DNA of 64,000 nucleotides, from contig JAYJMM010000120.1 of assembly GCA_037349105.1 (NCBI GenBank), positions 2,005,001 to 2,069,000 of the forward strand, in the 5' to 3' direction. The stretch is from Limnomonas spitsbergensis (Eukaryota > Chlorophyta > Chlorophyceae > Chlamydomonadales). The notes below the pieces were generated by a model. That model did not search any database, had not been told where the DNA came from, and was given only the letters and a program-made list of their open reading frames with translations. The position numbers and the translations under genes were made by a program. Within the stretch, counting starts at the first letter, position 1, and each line of letters opens with the position of its first letter. Positions 12,101-22,500 of this stretch are shown one piece after another.

Positions 12101-15100
12101 AGGGCAGCGGGGGTCAGGAGTCATCATTGGGTGGAGGATGGGGTTGTATGGAATTCAAGAGGTGTTGCTGCAACATCTGTATTTGCTGCAGTAGGCAGTA
12201 GTAATCATGAGGTGTTGCTGCAACATCGGTATTTGCTGCAGCATACAGCAGGTGTGAGGTGTGCTGCAACATCTGTATTTGCTGCAGTAGGCGGCAGGTA
12301 TAGTGAGGTGTTGCTGCAACATCGGTATTTGCTGCAGCGTACAGCAGGTGTGAGGTGTGCTGCAACATCTGTATTTGCTGCAGTAGGCGGCAGGTATAGT
12401 GAGGTGTTGCTGCAACATCCGTATTTGCTGCAGCGTACAGCAGGTGTGAGGTGTGCTGCAACATCTGTATTTGCTGCAGTAGGCAGTAGTAATCATGAGG
12501 TGTTGCTGCAACATCGGTATTTGCTGCAGCGTACAGCAGGTGTGAGGTGTGCTGCAACATCTGTATTTGCTGCAGCAGGCGGCAGGTATCGTGAGGTGTT
12601 GCTGCAACATTTGTACTGGTACTCACGAGGCGCCCCAGCTGTTCCTCACAAGCCAGTAGGACTTGGTGGGGTCTGCGTCCACGTGGTAGCCGACGAGGAC
12701 CACCGCGTGGTTGATGTCGGTGCAGCATGACGAGAGGATGCCGCTGCTGTACCAGCTGAAGGGCGCGCTGGCGCAGACGTAGATCACGACCGGAGAAACG
12801 CTGACAGCTGCTCGGAGGTACAGCTGGTTCCGACTCGGCCACCTACATCAGCGTTCAAGGTTCAGTGTTCAGGATGTAAGGTTCAGGGCTTAGGGTTTGA
12901 GATTATGGGTCTCAACGAACCCACCATTATCAGGGTTCAAGGTTTAGGGTACAGGATTTATAATTCAGGGCTTACAATTTGAGATTTTGGGGATCAATCC
13001 CACCTCATGACTCCAGAGCTGCCTCCCATCTTGCTCACGCGGCCATCCGTCAGTGGCAGGTTGACCAGGTCCATGTTGCATGAGCCCTCCACAGACTTGT
13101 ATGGCAGTGTGAACTCATCCACAACACCGCGCTCAAAGATGAAGCGCATGGCCTCGTCCGACCAGCCGCCGTTGCAGCCGAGGGACCCATACGTTGGGCC
13201 GGACGTGTACTTGGCATTCCTGTGAAGCGGGATTCATTTCGGTTAGAGGAGAGGAATGAGGCCTGCCGTCTTTCAGGTTTTCATGCGGCCTGTCTGTCAA
13301 CAGGGACTCATAAGTGTGAAAGGCAGAAGGAAGAAGAAGACGGGGTCCCCTCTTGGGCAGCGGCACCAGGTTGCACCCAGGCACCACTCCCAGTACACGT
13401 CATTCGCCAACTTCTTGGAAGTGATGAATGCGGTCATCAGTTGCTGCAGAAGTCAAAACTGCTGGTTCATCTTTGTTGCTGCTGAGCCAGTCACCCGAAT
13501 GGGCAGCCCATAACCCACAACCCTGATCCCTGCAAGGCGGTCACCTGTTGCTGCAGTCCACGATCTGCTGCGTGGACAGGCGCAGGCTGGAGGGTGAGGT
13601 CCCCTTATCGGTGAGGAGGATGGAGCTCTCAGCAGCCGCGGCGGCGGCGAAGGCCCAGCAGCTACCGCACCAGCCCTGGATAAGCAGGCATCGTGAACAC
13701 AAGCGGCACTCTCAGCACGGTGACAGCAACGGCATCCGGGGTTCCTTTTCTGCCCTGTCTATTCTTCATGTTTGAACTACCCATCCTTCCTGAATAATAC
13801 TGTTGGGTGGATGCGTTCAAGGCTTCAAACTGAGACTGTGAAAAGCCTTGAAAGTGACCCAACTGGTTTGCAGCTTCAATGTTGTGACCGCAATGTCCGA
13901 TATGGGATCTGTAACAGCTGGCTGCTGCTGCAGAATTGGAGCCATTAGTTGGCCATGTTGACGGTGCAACAACCACCACCGACCTGGCATGCTGTCATGG
14001 CGAACAGCAACAACTAGCTACAGCAAGAGACGTGGCAGGGCATTGAGCTTACCTGGATCAAAAGTCCTTAACCTTCAACCCTGAACCCCAGTTCCTAAAC
14101 CATTAGCCCTTGACTAGAGAGCCCGCCACAACAAGATCTGACCTGATTCTTGACTGGTGTCGTCATGCCCGTCGCCACATGGTTCACGTCCGATGGCAGC
14201 GTGATGAGCACGCGGCGCGTGAAGACGGGGAAGTCGCTGAGGTTCGTCTCGGCGATGGTGCGCTCGTTGAACAGCGCCTCGGTGGCTGGGACCACAGTGC
14301 TCTTGAAGTCAGCCTCGGACACAGCTGTGAAGACATTGACTGCGGCCACGAATGTGCTAGCTGGGTCCAAATTGATCGATACGAGGCCCTTGAGGGCAGT
14401 GAAGAAGGCCGCGAACGATTCAGCCGGGGCAGTGCCCTGCGGTTTAAGGTGGCATGGAGGGGGGGGGGCAGTTAGGGACAGACAGGCAAACTAATCTTAT
14501 GCATTTCATAGGCATTTTAGATACGGTACCGTTAGATCCACATATATCAAAAGGCAACCCTGTGATCAACGGTGTTTGCAACCTGTGACTCTGTGAGAGA
14601 GGTTGAAAGCTGCTGGGAGTGTGCATTAATGTCTGTAACCTGCAACCCCAAGGCCTGACAGGGGGGCCTTGGACCCTGAACCCCAACCAAAGTTTGGAGC
14701 AAGGGCCTTGGACCCTCCCTCCTGGTCAGTCCCAGGGATCCCAGCACATCCTTGTACTTGACCCCCCTTCCGCAGGTCCACAAACACTTGGAAGAAGAAA
14801 AAAAACCGACCCTGCTTATGCCCCCCTCATATAGTCATATACTTGAATGGTCAAAATGGCAATGATCGCCGTTTTCGTCATTCATATGGGAGCATTAGAA
14901 GTATGTTTTTATGTGTCACTGCACTGCTTTGTTTCCTTTAAAACAATGAACCAACGGCTGTCGGTCGAATGCGGCGACTCTTTATTAACTCACCAGGCTG
15001 ATGCTTGCTTCAGTCGATGCCACCGTGGTAGCCGCTGCGGCCGCCGTCGCGGCTGCCGCTTTTAACTTCTCATATATCACGTTCAGTGTGGAGTTGTCCC

Positions 15101-16571
15101 CCTGGAGCAGCAGGCAAAATAAATATACAATGCAGGAAAAAGGCCATGTGCCAAGTACCACGTGCCATGTGCAAGTGCCGACTATCAGCAGGCCGTAAGA
15201 CCAAGCGCAATGGACAGGAGAGTGACGGAGGGCCTCCCTTACCGAAAAGAAGAGGCTCTGAAGCTGCTCAGCAACTGCGCTGGCCTTCTGTTTGAGCTCG
15301 GCGTCGCTGACAGCCGCGCCATTGCTGCCCGAGCCGCTGCTGCTGTTGGAAACAGAGGTGCCGAAGTTGAAGCTGCTGAGAACCGAGTCTGCCAGCACTT
15401 CGGCTGCCGCGGGCGGGAGAGGCGGGTGGCCGGGCGGGCTGGGCGGGCGCGGGGGTGGAGACACGCCAAGGGAGGATCGGAATGAGATAGGCGGCGGAGC
15501 GCCAGAGAGAGATGATGAGGACATAGGGTCCGTGGCTGCCGGGCCCTGGCTGGCCTTGTTTATGGTCAGCCCGATCTGCATAAGGTAAACGCAGACGCAG
15601 CGGGGACAGAGTGAGTGACACCGTTACCAGCGCACTGCTTCGAACAGAGTCTGCCTGGCAAATGAGCCCTAAATCCTCCACCCTAGATCTGCTCTGATAC
15701 AACGATCACAGACAGACGGCGAGTGACCTAGTCAAAAATGAGGCAGAGTAGAGCAGCAAGTCAGATAAGACAAAACAGAAGCTCAAGTCAGAGGGCAGGA
15801 TCTCTGTCCCACAGAAGCTATTCCTACTTCTCTGACAGAACAGTCAATGGACTGGCTTATTCACCCAGCAACAGGTGAGTCGGCAATATAGGGTAGAGTT
15901 CTTTAGAGTCCTTAAGATTCCTTTAGAGATCCTTCAGCAATCCTTTCGATTGGCAGCTCACCGCAAGGCCCAGCACCAGTCCGACGACGGAAAGCACTGT
16001 GACCGCAGCGACAATTAACACGGCCTTCCGACTTGCGAACAGCCTGCACAGAAAGGTTGGGCCAGAGTACAGAGAGGAAGTTGTCCCGCAAGTCTGTGGT
16101 CAGGAGCATGCTGTTTCAGTCGCTCTGTGGGCATGCATGGGCGCATGGCTAGGTGCATGCAGGTTGGGTGCTCGGGTCGAAGGGTCCAGTGAAAGCAACT
16201 ATGCATGTTTTCCCCAGCATTGCGGGGATGAGACATGTGCATGCCTTGTATAATGCATGCACTGTGTGCCGAACCTCTGCCAGAAACACATCCATGTGAG
16301 CACACCATAAGCATGTGCATGGCACATGCATGCGTGGGCACTGAGGGGCACATGCTGATTGATGCGAGCATCCGGCTAGCTGCCTCACGCACCCTGTCCG
16401 TGCGCCTGCGGTGGCAGCCCCCCGTCCCGCCTCGGAATCTGCCGGTACGACCTTGCCGGTGCTGTGCTGTGAGCGCGTGGGTGAAGTGGGGGTTGTGGGT
16501 GATGTCGGAGAGGGGGGACGGCTGGACACCTCGGCATGGACGGCAACGCCGGGAACTGCCTCGTTAGACAT
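9190..16571 (-). CDS. Membrane-anchored papain-family (C1A) protease with proline-rich tail
   Basis: Twelve exons, minus strand: 16571-16393, 16043-15962, 15575-15243, 15101-14994, 14436-14143, 13675-13545, 13219-13004, 12842-12627, 12083-11072, 10694-10495, 10000-9798, 9437-9190; total 3222 nt, 1073 aa. All junctions are GT-AG and in frame. Residues about 65-87 form a hydrophobic signal anchor (KAVLIVAAVTVLSVVGLVLG) after a 60-residue polar tail, so a type II topology in the secretory pathway is likely. Residues about 235-330 resemble a diverged inhibitor prodomain. The catalytic set is complete: Gln332, Cys338 (in CGSCWAF), His493 and Asn515 (in RNSWG). GCNGGW is also present. Residues 565-813 are SPPP-rich; a six-cysteine region of unknown family (about 814-990) follows. 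A second proline tract and a GGYGGY-rich end complete the protein. Substrate is unknown. Proteolysis is inferred from family. Confidence 0.9.
10051..10107 (-). repeat. Echo of protease exon 11 in upstream intron
   Basis: Diverged copy of the exon 11 start (9950-10010), including its acceptor region. Shared blocks are gcacaggtcaaa, agccctt and tactggatcagga. It lies about 50 bp upstream of the true exon on the minus strand. Confidence 0.7.
10752..10800. repeat. Short hairpin in protease intron
   Basis: Inverted repeat with 21-bp arms (10752-10772 and 10780-10800), one mismatch, and a 7-base loop (acatata). The left arm is itself a diverged copy of the inside of exon 10 (compare gctagggacggcctcatagc with gctaggaatggcttcgtatg). 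The hairpin lies in the intron just upstream of that exon. Confidence 0.8.
11205..11960 (-). repeat. Coding PPSPPP tract
   Basis: Low-complexity part of protease exon 9. On the minus strand it encodes about 250 residues of PPSPPP variants. The plus strand is G-rich with long purine runs and is open in several frames. Those opposite-strand frames are shadows of the proline codons. Confidence 0.9.
12205..12605. repeat. Intronic 96-bp tandem array
   Basis: About four copies of a 96-bp unit made of two 47-49-bp halves. The halves share ctgcaacat, gtatttgctgcag and gtgaggtgt. The array fills the intron between exons 8 and 9 of the protease gene. Both strands are open across it because of its composition. 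Confidence 0.85.
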
Positions 16572-19052
16572 GCTGGTAGATCGTTATAGGAGTGAAGCCT
16601 TATGCTTTTCCTGTGAGGGCCGTCACTCCGGCAGCAGGACCTGTACGATGCATGCAGCAGCAGAGGCGTGATGTTACTTGCTGATGTCGTAGCGGCTGGT
16701 GTTGCGGCGAACATGACGTAAAAGAGATGGGTAGCAGGTGACAGGTGCGTGTGGAAGGCAAGAAACGAAGTAGGGGAGGTGAATTCGAATCGATGTGCCG
16801 GCAGGTCACATCAAGTGAGCGCTGGGGCGTAACAACTGACAAGACGGCACAGTTGCAAGGAAACGTTCGATACAGGTGTAGCACACGGATGCGAGGAAAT
16901 GAACGATGAGGAAACGCATGGGCTGCCTAAAGCAGTCGCGATGCGCACACACCATAACGCGCGATTGTTGCCACCTCTACCCACCCACCAACCATTGCGA
17001 CACGATTACGAATTTACGAGCCATGTTTGTGCATGTGTGAGAAACATACATCTACGAATGGCCCTGCCCCGTCATCGGCGTCATGTGTATGGGATATGCG
17101 TCACCTGTCAGACTCAGCCAGCACACTGCAGGCTTCACTTATTTGGCAGCCCCGGCGTCAGAGGCAAACCGAGGTATATCCTGAGGTATATCACGAGTTG
17201 TATCGCAATCTTGGAACATGTCTATCACTCGTGCATTACCTGCTGGTCTATAATTGGCCCTTGGCCTGGCTCACGAGATGGTGGCTTCGGTTCGTTGCAT
17301 ACCCTGTCGATATCGCTCGAATTTGTCAGGATGGGTTCGACACGGGCGTACAGGGGGGAAGCGAGAGCCGGCAGCAAAATGTATTATGTTTCACAAAATA
17401 TGTAACTTGAGATTGTGGCCTGTTGCGTTGCGTCAGAAGTGCACGGCTAAGGCCTTGAAGGTCGGGCGAAGGCAGGGGGCTAAGGTGAAGGTGTGTGGGT
17501 GAAGGTCGGGAAGGTTGGACGCAGTGCCGATGCAGTTCATACCGAAAAGGTGCGCGCAGTTGGATACTTGGATGGCCTGTTTCTGCTATTGTCGCAACGC
17601 CAAGCTCCCTGTCAGTTGTTAGATGCGGGAAAATTTCTACACAGCCCTCCTCGGTCCGTCTTCCTCGGCATGGCGACGCTTGGTTTTTTCAGGGGATGGT
17701 CGCCTGACGTGACCGTAGCAGTGGTAGCACCGTATGTTTGTTTTGAGTTTTGACACGTTCACGTCACACATGCTCACCCACGTGGGTGACGCCAGCTTGG
17801 ATCGTGACCCGATTCGACCGATTTGCGTTAAGCCAGGAATACGTGATTTTGCTTGAAGCCGTCCGAATGAAAACAAAAATGGAGCCTGACATGCTTTTGA
17901 TGCAAACGACAGGACAAAAGAATACCTGGTAGTCCACATAAGGGAATTTAAGTATTGCAGAGACACCGAGCATGGGGACCAATTGAAAGCTTGCTTACTT
18001 AAACCAGCACACCGAACTCGTTGAGCTACAGATCTTGAATGGGCACCAACGATACAACATTAAATTATTCCAATCTCGATCGGCAGATCGGGCACTAATA
18101 ATAAGCACACAATTGAAGCCATGACGTCTCTAGGGATCATTGTATTCCATGCTAAAAATACGCCCAGACAATGCATGTTCATTCGATAAACGCTTACATA
18201 GCATAGCACAAACCAGTCGCAAATTCGATTTTATTTCCGCCACAAAGCCTGTTAGTTACTGCGCCAACAAAGCACACCCATACAGTTAACCACCGTGAGG
18301 AAGTTGCTTCATTATTTTTGCCTCATGGCAAAGGCACGGATGTGGCTATGGCCCCAAGCTGCGATGTAGTAACCTTCACGTTTATTTAGAGCATGCTTGC
18401 CGCTCGGTGCATAGTGACGGCCTGGCTAATCGCTAGGATTTTTCATGAGCGTTGTTGATACATTTTAAAGATGAAATGAATAAATGAAGAATGCTCATCT
18501 TCTGTGGAACACCTACACTTCCAAGACATATGAGCATAAAAGGCAACTCTCTCCCCATTTACTCGGCGGTCGATCACGTCATCATACCTCAAAACATATT
18601 CGCGGTCATGTATCGGGATTTGGGGTACCCCGGTGCGAGCGCAGGATGGTTTCTGAAGACAAAAAGATCCAATTCACTGTGAAGCTTAGAGACGATTTAC
18701 ACCAGAGAGTTTTGGCCTGACGGGACATGAAAAGTGCTAGGGATTCATACCGGTATGTGCCTGCCAGGCGTTTATAGGGTTTAAGCCGGGGTTTAAGCCC
18801 TCAATCCCGAGCCTCAAATCTCGCCTTCAACTAGGCCGCAAGTCAGTATCAAGTGCTGCATTCATTTACATCAGAACGCATGACCGCGCCGTGATTGAAA
18901 ACCAGGTTGGATGATTGGTGCCTCTTAATTTACCTGGCACAATAAGTAGGAACTAAGTCCTAGCCTGTGGGGCCAAGAAGGTACATGGAATCGCCCACAA
19001 TGCGTATCACCACACCAGGTTAAGCGCTGCCAATTTTGAATCACTGATCACA
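16572..19052. other. Intergenic, no gene supported
   Basis: About 2.5 kb upstream of the protease start. It carries only small open frames (the longest, 16899-17405 +, has 168 codons) without recognisable motifs or consistent splice signals. The 5' flank and promoter of the protease gene must lie near 16572-16800; no core promoter motif was recognised. Confidence 0.4.
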
Positions 19053-19235
19053 GTGAGTCAATGACATAACACCTCTGGACCCTGCTCAAAAAGGCTCGGC
19101 CACGTGGGCGCTCAATTGTCCCGTTGGAAGAAAAGAAAGGAACTTCTGGGAAGAGTGAAAATGGAAAAAGGAGAAGAACACATAGGAGAAAGATATACCC
19201 CCCTCCCCCAAAAGGATAAGGCAGCCCGATCACAG
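19053..19235 (+). repeat. Dispersed repeat A, copy 2
   Basis: Second copy of the repeat at 275-480, same orientation. It begins gagtcaatgaca, shares ccctgctcaaaaaggctcgg, and ends near aggcagcccga. Confidence 0.65.
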
Positions 19236-19523
19236 TGAGTATGTCTGCGGTATAACATATCAAAAAATACCTCAATTTCTCCCATTGCATCCGTCTGCCT
19301 ATATTGCATACCGAGAGCATGTCATGCCCGCCCTCACGTGATTCGGCACGCAGGGCTGCAGTTGTTCAATGCGTTAAAACACACACCACCCTGTTATAAA
19401 AGACAGAGCAGACATTTGAGCGCAAGCCTTCAGCACCCAAGGCTGTACGTGTCCCCAAAAGATCCAGGGACCAGCAGCCAAAGTAATTCGTAATTTCCGT
19501 TACATCTCTCTGGTTGGAGTTGC

Positions 19524-22500
19524 TCATTTCGGCCGTACTGCCTTCACAGCAGCGATTGCGCGTATAAGCGCTGCATGCACAGTGGGGGGTCCCGCAACAA
19601 TGCCGCCCTTCATTGTGTCCAAGTAGCGCCCCAAAGAAAAGTCCAACCGGTCGCCAGCCACGTCCGTCACCCGCCCTCCCGCCTCCTCGACAATAACAAA
19701 GCCTGCAGAAAAAGAAATGTGGATTTGTTTGAAGTTAATTGTGAGCGTCACATTTGATGCATGGGACAGGTGCCCACAAAATGGACTGGGCAGCAGGCAA
19801 TGGTGTATTGGTGTAGTAAATAGCAATCCCCAACTTTCAGTCCATGCATCAAATACCCAAGGAATTGAAGTTTTGGGGGGAAGTGTGAATCTTGTTTTAA
19901 TAAGTTACAATTTGTGAGTGTGGAGCTGGTTGGTGACTTGCGAAGGTCGTTTCGTGCATAATCATACTGGTACCGGTATGTATGCAAACCGTGATAACTG
20001 ATAAGGCCGGGAAAAGACCGGGACAAAATCGGACAAAAATACTTCCAAAACATGGTAGTGGAGCGCAAATGCACCCCGTATACTTGGTATGAACTTTCCA
20101 TACCTGTTTCAGGACATACAGGCCTGACAAAGAAGAGATGAAGGGATCTAAGCCTGACAAAGAAGAGATGATGGGATCTAGGCATAAAAGGCCTCTGGAG
20201 TGGGTGAGAAACTGTGAAGAGCTTACATTTATGAAACTTGCCCTACCATCATCAGCCCAAAAATCAGGGTTGCCCAGTAAGACCGTTGGGGCCCAGATTC
20301 CATACCGTTTACCGTACCGCACTGTTTACCAGTACCGGTACTGTACCGTGTTAAAACACCGTATCGGCTACTTCCTTTCTCCGACCATTTTCGCCGTACC
20401 ATATCCGTATCCGTACCGTACTATTTGTCCGTACCATATTATCGAACTGGGTACCTGTATTATCGTACCGGGTAAACGCATTATCGTACGGGGTAACCGC
20501 ATTATCGTACCGGGTAACCGCATTATCGTACCGGGTAACCGCATTATCGTACCGGGTAACCGCATTATCGTACCGGGTAACCGCATTATCGTACCGGGTA
20601 ACCGCATTATCGTACCGGGTAACCGCATTATCGTACCGGGTAACCGCATTATCGTACCGGGTAACCGCATTATCGTACCGGGTAACTGCATTATCGTACC
20701 GGGTAACCGCATTATCGTACCGGGTAACCGCATTATCGTACCGGGTAACCGCATTATCGTACCGGGTAACCGCATTATCGTACCGGGTAACCGCATTATC
20801 GTACCGGGTAACCGCATTATCGTACCGGGTAACCGCATAATCGTACCGGGTAACCGCATTATCGTACCGGGTAACCGCATTATCGTACCGGGTAACCGCA
20901 TTATCGTACCGGGTAACCGCATTATCGTACCGGGTAACCGTATTAGCGTGCCGGTTGACCGTACCGTATTATCATACCGGGTAATCGTCATTGAACCCCA
21001 CCTGCGGCATGGTCCCAGATCTTCTCGCGGTAAGCCGCCGGCGGAAACCTCATGAAGACGCGCGCAACGTCTCCACGCGACAAGATGCCGTACTTGACCT
21101 GGCTGTCCATGCGCAAGGGGGGCCTGACGACACCCGTCTCCTGGGCCTGAATCCAGGGGGAGGAGAGATTGGGGTGAGCTGTTGGATGAGCCGCTGGGTG
21201 AGCTGCTGGGTGAGCTACAGACAACCTACAATTGCTGTTGCAGCGTACAAGGGTGCCTTTTTGTCATGCCGCCTACGCAACCACCCTACAGCCCGCTTTT
21301 GGCAGGGACAAGACTACATGAAGTGCAAGCAGGAGGAACTCATTGACCAGGCAGGTATGAGCTAGAGAAGGCACAGCCACGGTGACACAATCACAGATGG
21401 TTGAGGTGACAGATCTACACCAAGAGACCTAATAAGACTGGTCAAGTGCACGCAATCTGTTTGGGCATAATTGCCAGGCGAAAAAGAAGACCCATCAGGA
21501 ACAATATGGCCCTGCAAATGAACCAATCAGGGAATGCATCTGTCTGTACGAACGTCGTCAGTAAAGCTTTTGCACCGCCGTATGGAGGGGGTTTACGGGG
21601 TTTGGTTGGAGGGGGTTTGCGGGGTCTGGCGCAGGGGGTTTGGCGAAAGCAGGGTTTGCCGAAATGAAAATTGCTGGTGACCACGGTACACCCGTTGATT
21701 GACGGCCGTTATGTGAAAGGGTGCGAGCGTTAGCCCACAGGCCAACGGCCACATACACCGCAGCTACAGGGTCGTAACAAAAAAAACGGGCGTAGCCTAC
21801 GTTCGCCGGCTAGTTATGCTTTGGATTTGGTGGATTTTCAAGCGCATTTATTCACTAACCTCTAAACTGCAACCTAAAATCGTAAACCCTCATCGGTGTT
21901 ACGGCCAAGCGCGTGCTGCTTGGCTTGTGTCTGCTGCCCCCCCCTCCCGCACACATCATCCCCCCACCCCTCACCACTGCTGCTGAGAAATTGTGGTCCG
22001 AATGCCTCGTCTCAAACGACTCCATGAACTGTGCCTCGGTGAAGTCCATCACGTCGGCGACGCCGATTCGCGTGAGCGGCGCCGCGGGGTCGCCGAGCGG
22101 GGCAGAAAATGCTCCGAAGCCACGGTGCGCTAGGTAGAGGCAACCTACGTCGGTCTCCGCGGCCCTGGACATCGAGTTGGAATCGCCGGCGGTGTCACTC
22201 AACGGTCCCTGCGCGGAGGGAAGGAAGAAAACGGGCTGGATGGAAACGTGGGTCTAGATTCTAGAAGCAGGAAATAAGCGGCAGGGGGCAATCATTCAAA
22301 ATGCCGTACTTAATTATGCAAAGGTCGTAGATTGAGAGATCGAGGCCCCGGTAGTGAGAACAGCAAGCCTTCTCAGTGCTGGCTACATGGCATCTCTATA
22401 TCTCACCTGAGGCAGGTTGGGGCAGCCCAGCACGCCCAGCACCACCTCCCCATCCTGCAGCATGCCCAGGCAGACAGCGTACTGTCGCATGCCGACGAAA

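Noticed and set aside
12114..12842. 242-codon minus frame and 199-codon plus frame
   Set aside because: Composed mostly of the intronic 96-bp repeat. The real exon (12842-12627) uses another frame carrying the His and Asn protease motifs.
20452..20965. CRISPR array
   Set aside because: Contiguous 21-bp repeats with no unique spacers in a eukaryotic intron. The same applies to the other arrays.
20138..21055. 305-codon plus frame and 207-codon minus frame
   Set aside because: Both run through the 21-bp array in a SAL1 intron and have no start, domain or splice support.
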